6,987 nucleotides of DNA, taken from NCBI GenBank assembly GCA_003526465.1, contig DPWD01000285.1, forward strand, positions 144 through 7,130. Reading direction: 5' to 3'. Positions within the stretch are counted from its first letter, which is position 1; the number at the start of each line of letters is the position of its first letter. The position numbers and the translations under genes are program-made. The stretch is from Hyphomonadaceae bacterium. Its GTDB lineage: Bacteria > Pseudomonadota > Alphaproteobacteria > Caulobacterales > Aquidulcibacteraceae. Below are positions 1-5,275 of the stretch, piece by piece. The notes beneath the pieces were generated by a model, which was given only the letters and a program-made list of their open reading frames with translations, made no database searches and had not been told where the DNA came from.

Positions 1-35
1 AGACCGGCTAAAGCATGAGCATATAGATTAAGAGC

Positions 36-112
36 TAAAGCGTCTGGCCTTAAATGCGACTCAGGGCTTGGATCGATCTGGTAGTCGCATTTAAGGCCAG
101 GAAGACGCTTTA
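36..112. repeat. Bulged palindromic element, copy 1 (77 bp)
   Basis: The sequence shows a long inverted repeat. An inner stem of 17 perfect pairs joins 45-61 (TGGCCTTAAATGCGACT) to 83-99. An outer stem of 9 perfect pairs joins 36-44 (TAAAGCGTC) to 104-112. The stems are separated by a 4-nt bulge (GGAA, 100-103) on the right arm only, and the loop is 62-82. It lies downstream of the 3' end of the hydrolase gene at 218 and would fold into a strong hairpin in RNA from either strand. It matches the element at 126-202 in length, arm sequence and bulge position. There is no U-tract, so an intergenic palindromic repeat fits better than a plain intrinsic terminator, though it could end transcription or protect a 3' end. 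Confidence 0.85.
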
Positions 113-125
113 AATTCAAAAGTTT

Positions 126-202
126 CTAAAGCAACTGATGGACTTTAAATTCGCTCCGCAATCGCCATCAAGTTGAGGCGAATTTAAAGTCCGTTGCTTT
201 AG
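126..202. repeat. Bulged palindromic element, copy 2 (inverted relative to copy 1)
   Basis: An inner stem of 15 perfect pairs joins 140-154 (GGACTTTAAATTCGC) to 178-192. An outer stem of 10 perfect pairs joins 126-135 (CTAAAGCAAC) to 193-202. A 4-nt bulge (TGAT, 136-139) sits on the left arm and the loop is 155-177. Arms of both copies fit the pattern TAAAGC-N2-C, then GG-M-C-Y-TTAAAT-K-CG. On the minus strand the loop contains CTCA, CTTG and CGAT in the same order as the loop of copy 1. The bulge is on the opposite arm from copy 1, so the copies are in opposite orientation, 13 bp apart. Being 16 bp past the stop of the hydrolase gene, this hairpin is the one most likely to form at the end of that transcript. 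Confidence 0.85.
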
Positions 203-217
203 TCGCCTGCTTAGCGT

Positions 218-1126
218 TCAAGCGCGCTTGAGCCAATATTCGTTGTCAACGCAGGGCGGCCCTTCGCAGCCGGCGCGGCCAAGCTCGATCAAGCGGATGA
301 TATGCGCCAACACCGAGTGGCAGGCGGCCGGGTGGAGGCGCTTGTCCACGTCGGCATACATCTCCGCGACCATATCCTTGATCAACCTTTTACCGCCAGC
401 GAGTTGGTCAATGACCTGCGCCTCGCGGTCGAGCCGGTGGTCGAGATAGGATTGAACAAAGGGGCGCGGTTCGCGGATCGGGGGCCCGTGCGTTGGCCAC
501 AGCGTATCGTAGCCGCGGTCGCGCACTTTCACCAGGCTGTCGAGATAGGCGCTCATGTCGCCGTCGGGCGGGCCGATAATGGTGGTTGACCAGCCCATGA
601 TGTGATCGCCGGTGAACAGCGCGCATTCTTCAACCAGCGCGTAGGCGGTGTGGTGGGAGGTATGACCTGGCGTGGCGACCGCCTCGATAGTCCATCCTGG
701 CCCGCTGAAGCGGTCGCCATCGCGCACGGTGACATCGGGCGTGAACTCGCCATCGTCGCCGGCTTCCATGCGCACGCTGTCGCAATCGCTTTCGATCAGG
801 GGAATGGAACTGGCGTGGATTTTCGCGCCGGTGCGTTCGGCCAGCGGGCGCGCGGCGGGGCTGTGGTCCATGTGGAAATGGGTGACGAAGATATGGGTAA
901 GGCGCTCATCGCCAAGCGCGCGCATGAGCGTGTCGATGTGCTCGGGCGTGTCGGGTCCCGGATCGATGAGCGCAACTTCGCCCTGGCCGATGATGTAGAC
1001 GCCGGTGCCCGTAAAGGTGAATGGTCCGGGATTGTTGGCCACCACACGCCGGATCAGCGGGCTGACGCGCTGCGCCTCGCCATAGGCGAAATCCATGTCG
1101 CGCAGAAACGCGATTCTGTGCGCCAT
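218..1126 (-). CDS. Metallo-beta-lactamase-fold hydrolase, LACTB2-like
   Basis: A 302-residue soluble protein of the metallo-beta-lactamase superfamily. The zinc-binding motif is complete: T82-H-F-H-M-D-H88, then H155 in GHTSHH, D174 in FTGDHIMGW and H213 in PTHGPP, so a di-metal hydrolase is expected. The N-terminal block around residues 23-57 (NNPGPFTFTGTGVYIIG, then ALIDPGP) and the segment from GDHIMGW to PPDGDM resemble the LACTB2-like branch; human LACTB2 is a mitochondrial endoribonuclease of similar length. The C-terminal part after about residue 225 is the helical region typical of that branch. The substrate here is unknown. I chose the ATG at 1126 because similarity to the family begins there; an ATG at 1189 would add 21 low-complexity residues inside the upstream gene. 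GGAG lies 12 nt upstream. The gene starts 19 bp after the ATP-grasp-like gene, so co-transcription is likely. Confidence 0.92.
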   Translation of the reverse strand: MAHRIAFLRDMDFAYGEAQRVSPLIRRVVANNPGPFTFTGTGVYIIGQGEVALIDPGPDTPEHIDTLMRALGDERLTHIFVTHFHMDHSPAARPLAERTGAKIHASSIPLIESDCDSVRMEAGDDGEFTPDVTVRDGDRFSGPGWTIEAVATPGHTSHHTAYALVEECALFTGDHIMGWSTTIIGPPDGDMSAYLDSLVKVRDRGYDTLWPTHGPPIREPRPFVQSYLDHRLDREAQVIDQLAGGKRLIKDMVAEMYADVDKRLHPAACHSVLAHIIRLIELGRAGCEGPPCVDNEYWLKRA

Positions 1127-1145
1127 GGTGTGAGCCCGCTCCGCT

Positions 1146-2102
1146 TCAGTTCGCAGTTCCGCGCGCGAATGCGCGGAACGCCGCTGCAAGCATTCGGACC
1201 GCCTTCAACTTGTCGGGAAGATTGAGCGTGATCGGGGGCCCCATGTCGGTTTTGTTGGCGTCGACAATGTAGAGTTTGCCGTCGCTTCGGTCGCGCAGCA
1301 CATCCACACCGCCCCAGTCCAACCCAATCGCCTGGGTGAACGCCCCGATCTTGCTCAATTCTTCCGGCGAGAAGACTTCTTCCGGCGCTCGCAGCAGCAC
1401 CTCGGTATTCGTGTTGACGAAGCGCTTGGTTACGGGGCGGCGCTTGATGAAGACGCAGGCCGGTTTGCCCCCAATTGTGCAGGTGCGCAGATCGTCGACG
1501 AAATTGGGGTCGAAGCCGCGATTATCGACCACGCGCTGATACACGCGTCCCGGCATCGGCTGGGTAGGACATTGCACGATGCGCCCGTCATGGGCCGCGT
1601 TGATCTCCGATTTCTCGACCGCCGGCCCGACATGGCTAAGCGGATCAACGGCGAGCGGATAGCCGAACGCCAGTCCAGAGGCGCGCGCGACGTGGGACTT
1701 GGAGACGTCGGCGCAGCCGAAATTGATCAATTTCGCGCCGGCCTTCAGCCGCGTGGGCGCCTGATTGGGACTATAGGTGGCGTCTTCGAACTGCATCACC
1801 ACGTCGGCGGAAGCGGCATCGCGCGCAAGCCTCGCGCCAGCCGCGCGCGCAACCGGCCAGATCAGATACCAGGGCCGCGCGCGCTCGGGCGTGAAGTAAA
1901 TGGTGAATCCAGGACTTGCGCGCTCAATGCTATGGGCGGCGAAAAAAAAGCGGAAGAACGCGGAGACCTCTTTGAGGATCGAGGGCGAATAGGGCACCCG
2001 CGCGCCGGTCTTGCGCACCGTGAGGCCGGTCAGCCCCCATTCGAAATCCCGGAACCAGATCGGGCCGGAGGTCTGAAATGCGCGCGAGGATGTGTCGGTC
2101 AA
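1146..2102 (-). CDS. ATP-grasp-like protein of unknown substrate
   Basis: A 318-residue cytosolic protein without signal peptide or membrane helix. The C-terminal half reads as the catalytic part of an ATP-grasp fold: VEKSEINAAHDGRIVQ (162-177) resembles the lysine and glycine-rich nucleotide-binding loop, YQRVVDN (188-194) the next strand, and LDWGGVDVLRD (261-271) followed by YIVDANKTDMGPP (278-290) matches the closing motif with metal-binding Asp and Asn (D267, D281, N283). ATP-grasp enzymes usually ligate a carboxylate to an amine or thiol through an acyl-phosphate, but no substrate can be inferred. The N-terminal 130 residues are not recognised. Translation probably starts at TTG (2100-2102): an AGGGAGG Shine-Dalgarno lies 8 nt upstream, there is an in-frame TAG at 2136-2138, no ATG or GTG lies between, and the next Met is residue 103. 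First gene of a two-gene unit with the MBL hydrolase. Confidence 0.78.
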   Translation of the reverse strand: MTDTSSRAFQTSGPIWFRDFEWGLTGLTVRKTGARVPYSPSILKEVSAFFRFFFAAHSIERASPGFTIYFTPERARPWYLIWPVARAAGARLARDAASADVVMQFEDATYSPNQAPTRLKAGAKLINFGCADVSKSHVARASGLAFGYPLAVDPLSHVGPAVEKSEINAAHDGRIVQCPTQPMPGRVYQRVVDNRGFDPNFVDDLRTCTIGGKPACVFIKRRPVTKRFVNTNTEVLLRAPEEVFSPEELSKIGAFTQAIGLDWGGVDVLRDRSDGKLYIVDANKTDMGPPITLNLPDKLKAVRMLAAAFRAFARGTAN

Positions 2103-2110
2103 AGCGTGAT

Positions 2111-2117
2111 CCTCCCT
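2111..2117 (-). promoter_or_regulatory. Strong Shine-Dalgarno fixing the TTG start
   Basis: Read on the minus strand this is AGGGAGG, 8 nt before the TTG at 2102. It is the best ribosome-binding sequence on the minus strand in the region and decides the start of the ATP-grasp-like gene. An out-of-frame ATG at 2125 opens an 8-codon frame (MPAGRITL) whose TGA overlaps the TTG. Confidence 0.7.
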
Positions 2118-2147
2118 GCGGGCATGGCGCTTGCTCTACCACAGCGT

Positions 2148-2249
2148 ATGGGCGGCTTTTTTATGTTCGTGTTGGATCGCATCCGCACTGTGTTGCTTGC
2201 CCTGTCCTTGGTGGTGCTGATGAAATGCGCCTGGGCCCTGCTGAGTTAA
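2148..2249 (+). CDS. Possible small hydrophobic membrane peptide (33 or 28 aa)
   Basis: A short plus-strand frame encodes 33 residues from ATG 2148, or 28 from ATG 2163. The shorter form begins MFVLDRIRTV and continues as a hydrophobic stretch (LLALSLVVLM, then CAWALL), which would make one membrane helix preceded by a basic segment. It fills the gap between two minus-strand genes and shadows neither. Neither ATG has a convincing Shine-Dalgarno; only GGGCGG lies upstream of 2163. I recognise no family. It could be a real small membrane protein or a chance frame, and conservation of the peptide would be needed to decide. Confidence 0.28.
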   Translation: MGGFFMFVLDRIRTVLLALSLVVLMKCAWALLS

Positions 2250-2266
2250 CGCAGCGACCGGCCCAG
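2231..2266. terminator. Possible bidirectional stem-loop between convergent frames
   Basis: CTGGGCC (2231-2237) pairs with GGCCCAG (2260-2266), and CTGC (2238-2241) with GCAG (2251-2254), leaving a 5-nt bulge (2255-2259) and a 9-nt loop. The loop contains the stop codon of the small frame. It lies 5 bp beyond the stop of the phosphatase gene, so it could end that transcript on the minus strand or the small one on the plus strand. It has no U-tract on either side, which weakens the call. Confidence 0.35.
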
Positions 2267-2271
2267 CGTGC

Positions 2272-2691
2272 TCATTTCTTCCACACTCCCCTGACCCCGC
2301 TCAAGTCGTAACCCGCCTTTGCCGCCATGGCGAGCGCCTCATCCGGTCGCAGGGCGCCAGACGCCGTCTGCGCCATGGCCCAGGCCAATATGGAACGCGT
2401 TCCGCTCTTGCAATAGGCCAGGACCGGCCTCTCGGCCGTCTCCAGCAGCCGGGCGGTCGTTTCGATTAGCGCCGGCGGCGGCGGCCCGCTGATTGGCAGG
2501 GAATGGTAAGCGAGCCCCGCCGCCTCCGCCGCCGCCCTCATTTCGGCGCCGGATGGCTGGCCAGCGGCTTCGCGATCGGGGCGGTTGTTTACGATTGTGC
2601 CAAACCCAGCCGCGGCGGCGGCCGCCATGTCGGCGGGCGCCAGCTGGGGGGCGACGGCGAAACTGGGGGTCACGCGCCGGAACTCGGTCAT
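2272..2691 (-). CDS. DUF442/TIGR01244 family phosphatase-like protein
   Basis: A 139-residue cytosolic protein with the cysteine-phosphatase P-loop C94-K-S-G-T-R99-S (CX5R). Other family marks are VAPQL (13-17), the NNRPD block (35-39) with GQP just after it, and the hydrophobic run leading into the P-loop (VLAYCKSGTRS). The family is annotated variously as DUF442, TIGR01244 sulfur transferase or dual-specificity-phosphatase-like; it also forms the N-terminal domain of Blh proteins linked to sulfide/persulfide handling. The true substrate is not known. I start at ATG 2691 because family similarity begins at MTEFRRV; an upstream ATG at 2751 would add 20 unrelated residues and run into the divergent spacer. 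The ribosome site is weak (GAAG, 6 nt upstream). It is transcribed away from oppB, and its product has no evident link to peptide import. Confidence 0.88.
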   Translation of the reverse strand: MTEFRRVTPSFAVAPQLAPADMAAAAAAGFGTIVNNRPDREAAGQPSGAEMRAAAEAAGLAYHSLPISGPPPPALIETTARLLETAERPVLAYCKSGTRSILAWAMAQTASGALRPDEALAMAAKAGYDLSGVRGVWKK

Positions 2692-2703
2692 ATTGTCTTC
2701 AAG

Positions 2704-2732
2704 TTGACACGGCCAGGCGTGGGAGCAAGGGT
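2704..2732 (+). promoter_or_regulatory. Weak promoter candidate for oppBC
   Basis: A perfect TTGACA (2704-2709) lies in the 72-bp divergent spacer upstream of oppB. At a 17-nt spacing the -10 position reads AAGGGT, a poor match, so only the -35 half is supported. TGTC (2694-2697) and GACA (2706-2709) form a small dyad that overlaps the -35 and abuts the phosphatase start, and could be an operator, but this is speculative. Confidence 0.22.
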
Positions 2733-2763
2733 CCGCGCCCGTCGGCCGCACTTAGGACTAGGA

Positions 2764-3693
2764 ATGCTCGGGCAAGCCTTTCGACGCCTTCTCTTCGCGA
2801 TCCCGACGCTGCTTTGCATCGTCGTTGGCGCTTTCTTGCTTATGCGCGCGGCGCCAGGCGGACCGTTCACCGAGGAACGGCAGCTCCCGGCCGCGATCGA
2901 AGCGCGCCTCGATGCCGCCTATGGCTTCGACAAGCCCATCGGCCAGCAGCTCGCCGATTATATCGGGGGTCTGCTGCGCGCTGACCTCGGCCCCTCCATG
3001 GTCTACAAGGACAAGGACGTCGCCGACATCTTGGCCGAAGGCGCCCCGACCAGCGCGTTGCTGGGCATTGGGGCGATGAGCGTCGCATTGCTGGTGGGCG
3101 GCGCGCTCGGCATGGTCGCCGCGACGCGGCGGAATAGGGTGCAAGATTATTTGGTGATGGCGCTCGCAATTCTCGGCATGTGCTTGCCGCCGCTTGTGAT
3201 CGGTCCGCTGATGCAGCTGCTGTTCGGACTCGAATGGGGCCTGCTGCCGACGAGCGGCCTCTATCGCGATGAGTTTCAGATCCAATATCTCGTCCTGCCG
3301 ATTCTGACATTGTCGCTGCCCTTCATCGCCATCATTTCGCGGCTGATGCGCGCGAGCATGATTGAAGCGTTGCGCTCCGACGCCGTCCGCACCGCCCGCG
3401 CCAAGGGCATGCCCGAGGCGCAGGTGGTTTGGCGCCATGCGCTGCCAGTCGCGCTCCTGCCGGTGGTCTCGTATCTTGCTCCGGCGCTGGTTGGGGTGAT
3501 GGCCGGATCGTTTGTGATCGAGACGGTTTTTCAGCTGCCGGGAATCGGAAAGCAATTTGTGCTGGCGGCAAGTCAGCGCGACTACACTTTAGTGATGGGC
3601 GTCGTGCTGGTTTATTCGTTATTGATTATTTTGTTCAACCTCGCCGCCGATCTGATCTATCGCGTGCTCGATCCGCGGGCGCGAACGCCATGA
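2764..3693 (+). CDS. oppB: Oligopeptide/dipeptide ABC transporter permease, OppB/DppB type
   Basis: A 309-residue inner-membrane permease, about the usual length for OppB. The first helix (about 8-27) is followed by the typical RAAPGGPF segment (28-35) and a periplasmic region of about 60 residues (LDAAYGFDKPIGQQLADYIGGL). Five more hydrophobic segments follow (roughly 97-120, 128-155, 175-193, 231-255 and 276-297). The cytoplasmic EAA loop that contacts the ATPase lies at 201-228 (EALRSDAVRTARAKG, then HALP). The motif FVIETVFQLPGIGKQF (250-265) is also characteristic. The start at ATG 2764 is set by AGGA (2754-2757) 6 nt upstream and by the position of the first helix; upstream in-frame codons to 2503 lie within the antisense phosphatase gene. 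It overlaps oppC by 4 nt (ATGA), so the two are translationally coupled. The exact peptide substrate is not determinable. Confidence 0.95.
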   Translation: MLGQAFRRLLFAIPTLLCIVVGAFLLMRAAPGGPFTEERQLPAAIEARLDAAYGFDKPIGQQLADYIGGLLRADLGPSMVYKDKDVADILAEGAPTSALLGIGAMSVALLVGGALGMVAATRRNRVQDYLVMALAILGMCLPPLVIGPLMQLLFGLEWGLLPTSGLYRDEFQIQYLVLPILTLSLPFIAIISRLMRASMIEALRSDAVRTARAKGMPEAQVVWRHALPVALLPVVSYLAPALVGVMAGSFVIETVFQLPGIGKQFVLAASQRDYTLVMGVVLVYSLLIILFNLAADLIYRVLDPRARTP

Positions 3694-4604
3694 CCGACCT
3701 TTCGATCGCGGCGGCGCCTTCCCAGCCAGCGAAGGGGCGTTCGCTCTGGGAGGATGCGCGTCGCCGTCTGGCCCGCAACCCCGCCGCGATGATCAGCCTC
3801 TATGCGACGGCGTTTCTTGTTTTGCTTGCCATATTCGGCCCGTTGCTTTGGGTCCACCAGTACGACACGATCTATCCTGACCGCGTGGCTCTGGCGCCGA
3901 CATTCGAGCATTTGCACTTGCTCGGCGCCGACACTGTCGGACGCGACATGGTCGCGCGCCTCCTGGTTGGCCTGCGCGTTTCTCTGTTGGTCGGCGCGGC
4001 GGCGACCCTGGTGGCGCTGACCATTGGGGTGGCGTACGGCGCAATCGCTGGGTTTGCGGGCGGATGGCTCGACGAGGCCATGATGCGCATCGTCGACGTC
4101 CTCTACGCCATCCCTTTTGTGTTTTTTGTCATTGTGCTGATGAGTGTGGTCCAGCTGAGGGATCCGCTCGCCAATCTGCTGCTGATTTTTATGGCGATCG
4201 GGGCGGTCGAATGGTTGACCATGGCGCGCATCGTGCGCGGGCAGACCTTGAGCCTGCGCCGCAAGGAATTCGTCGACGCCGCGCGCGCCGCCGGCGCCAG
4301 CCCTTTGCAGATCGTGTTTCGCCACATCGTGCCCAATGTGATGGGGCCGGTCGCGGTGTTCGCCACACTCAACATCCCGGTGATCATTCTCACCGAGAGC
4401 TTTCTCTCCTTTATCGGGCTGGGCGTGCAGGAGCCGCTGACATCGCTGGGCAAATTGATCAAGGAGGGCGCGGACCAGATGATGGTGGCGCCTTGGATGC
4501 TGGTCTCTCCGGCGCTGGCGATGCTCGTGACATTGCTGGCATTGAATGTTCTTGGCGATGGCCTGCGCGATGCGCTGGATCCGAATGAAGGCAATAGGCG
4601 ATAG
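3690..4604 (+). CDS. oppC: Oligopeptide/dipeptide ABC transporter permease, OppC/DppC type
   Basis: A 304-residue inner-membrane permease that pairs with OppB. The N-terminal cytoplasmic part (LWEDARRRLARNPAAM, 19-34) precedes the first helix (35-54). The family signature LGADTVGRDMVARLLVGLRVS spans 78-98, the EAA loop EFVDAARAAGASPLQIVFRH lies at 193-212, and the last helix ends LNVLGDGLRDALDP (285-298), all as in OppC/DppC. The ATG at 3690 overlaps the oppB stop as ATGA and has little Shine-Dalgarno of its own, so it probably depends on ribosomes finishing oppB. The last residues (GNRR and stop) are encoded by the heptamer repeat that begins at 4590, so the C-terminus may have been altered by the repeat. 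No ATPase gene follows. Confidence 0.95.
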   Translation: MTDLSIAAAPSQPAKGRSLWEDARRRLARNPAAMISLYATAFLVLLAIFGPLLWVHQYDTIYPDRVALAPTFEHLHLLGADTVGRDMVARLLVGLRVSLLVGAAATLVALTIGVAYGAIAGFAGGWLDEAMMRIVDVLYAIPFVFFVIVLMSVVQLRDPLANLLLIFMAIGAVEWLTMARIVRGQTLSLRRKEFVDAARAAGASPLQIVFRHIVPNVMGPVAVFATLNIPVIILTESFLSFIGLGVQEPLTSLGKLIKEGADQMMVAPWMLVSPALAMLVTLLALNVLGDGLRDALDPNEGNRR

Positions 4605-4671
4605 GCAATAGCCGGTCACAAAGACAAGAATGGCCCCTGCCTAGTCGTCCCTTTGCCTATTGCCAATTGCC
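4590..4671. repeat. Heptamer-based inverted repeat between convergent genes
   Basis: The left arm is three tandem heptamers: GGCAATA (4590-4596), GGCGATA (4597-4603), GGCAATA (4604-4610). The right arm read on the minus strand is GGCAATT, GGCAATA, then GGCAA (4671 back to 4653). Pairing 4590-4608 with 4653-4671 gives 17 Watson-Crick pairs, one G:T wobble and one A:A mismatch over 19 positions, with a 44-nt loop. The left arm covers the last four codons and stop of oppC, and the right arm ends 9 bp before the stop of the minus-strand gene. It could act as a bidirectional terminator or mRNA 3' stabiliser. The tandem heptamer make-up suggests a genomic repeat family rather than a dedicated terminator. 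Confidence 0.8.
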
Positions 4672-4680
4672 TGCTCCCCA

Positions 4681-5202
4681 TCACTGCGTCCGCCGCACCC
4701 GGACAGCAGCGCCGCCCGCTTCCACCGACATGAGGAAGCTGCCCAGCGCCGCGCGCCTGATCCTCACCGCCCCGCCAGTGCGGACGTGGCGGACGCCTTC
4801 GGTGCCGATCTGGGTCCAGACTTGTCCGTTGCTCATGGTGAAGCGCGCCGGCTGATTGGTGCGGTGCTCCACCCGCGCGATCTCCAATTGCAACTCCGAA
4901 AACGTCGGCTCGGCGTCGCGCTCGCGGCCGAAAAGGCGCGGCAAACTCGGGAGCGAGAAACCGAACGCGTCGCGTTCGATTTCTTCGGCCTGGGCGCGGT
5001 CCACCGCGACGACCTCGCCGCTCGTCTGGGCTTGGCGCAGCCGGCCCACCGCCTGGTCGTAACAGGCGAGCCGCTCTGCCTCTGCGCTGACAGCGGCGCA
5101 GGCATATACCTGATCGAGGACGCCGGCGCCATGCGGGGGCGGGGTCTGGGCCGCCGCAACGGAAGCAAACAGCGCAAAAACAACAAAAGCGGCGATGCGC
5201 AT
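4681..5202 (-). CDS. Exported protein of unknown function with cysteine pair
   Basis: A 173-residue protein with a clear signal peptide (MRIAAFVVFALFASVAAA, probable cleavage near residue 18-19), so it is expected in the periplasm. Next comes a short helical segment VYACAAVSAEAERLACYDQAVGRL (32-55) with C35 and C47, which could form a disulfide; such C...ERLACYD segments recur in small exported proteobacterial proteins. The C-terminal part has GQVWTQ (126-131), VRIRRAALGSFLMSVE (146-161) and a basic end VRVRR (167-171), and looks beta-rich. I believe similar C-termini occur in uncharacterised alphaproteobacterial proteins, but I cannot assign a function. The start at 5202 is supported by AAGGGGAG 7 nt upstream and by the signal peptide. 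It lies convergent to oppC and divergent from oppA, interrupting the transporter genes. Confidence 0.82.
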   Translation of the reverse strand: MRIAAFVVFALFASVAAAQTPPPHGAGVLDQVYACAAVSAEAERLACYDQAVGRLRQAQTSGEVVAVDRAQAEEIERDAFGFSLPSLPRLFGRERDAEPTFSELQLEIARVEHRTNQPARFTMSNGQVWTQIGTEGVRHVRTGGAVRIRRAALGSFLMSVEAGGAAVRVRRTQ

Positions 5203-5229
5203 TCTGGGGCTCCCCTTGGTCGGAGGATC

Positions 5230-5257
5230 ATTCTAGAGGTCTGGCGAGCTTTGTCAG
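5230..5257 (-). promoter_or_regulatory. Probable sigma70-type promoter of the exported-protein gene
   Basis: On the minus strand, CTGACA (5257-5252) and TAGAAT (5235-5230) are separated by 16 nt; each differs from the consensus hexamer at one base. The predicted start would be near 5223, giving a leader of about 20 nt that contains the Shine-Dalgarno of the gene starting at 5202. The site occupies the 73-bp spacer shared with oppA; I saw no clear plus-strand promoter for oppA there. Confidence 0.45.
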
Positions 5258-5275
5258 CCGGGAAGCTGAGTTGAG

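Noticed and set aside
1..217. CRISPR-like repeats in the left intergenic region.
   Set aside because: There are only two units, each an inverted palindrome in opposite orientation, with no direct repeats or regular unique spacers.
1127..1189. A longer start for the MBL hydrolase at ATG 1189.
   Set aside because: It adds R/E-rich residues inside the end of the upstream gene, and family similarity begins at ATG 1126.
602..1225. A 207-codon plus-strand frame across the MBL hydrolase gene.
   Set aside because: It mirrors a gene with complete zinc-binding motifs and shows no domain of its own.
1572..2249. A 225-codon plus-strand frame across the ATP-grasp-like gene ending with the small hydrophobic peptide.
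   Set aside because: Most of it is antisense shadow. Only the last 28-33 codons lie outside another gene, and those are listed separately at low confidence.
2251..2691. A persulfide-handling Blh/BigR operon suggested by the DUF442 gene and the nearby MBL gene.
   Set aside because: The MBL protein looks LACTB2-like, the genes are about 1.2 kb apart with another gene between them, and no BigR-like regulator or sulfur gene is present.
2503..2763. An N-terminal extension of oppB to an ATG at 2503.
   Set aside because: It would overlap the antisense phosphatase gene and add 87 residues unlike any permease; ATG 2764 has its own ribosome-binding site.
2758..3555. A 265-codon minus-strand frame across oppB.
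   Set aside because: Same reason: a low-complexity H/Q/R-rich shadow of a real gene.
3657..4619. A 320-codon open frame on the minus strand across oppC.
   Set aside because: It is antisense to a clearly conserved permease and its translation is rich in H, Q and R with no recognisable motif, as expected of a shadow frame in GC-rich DNA.
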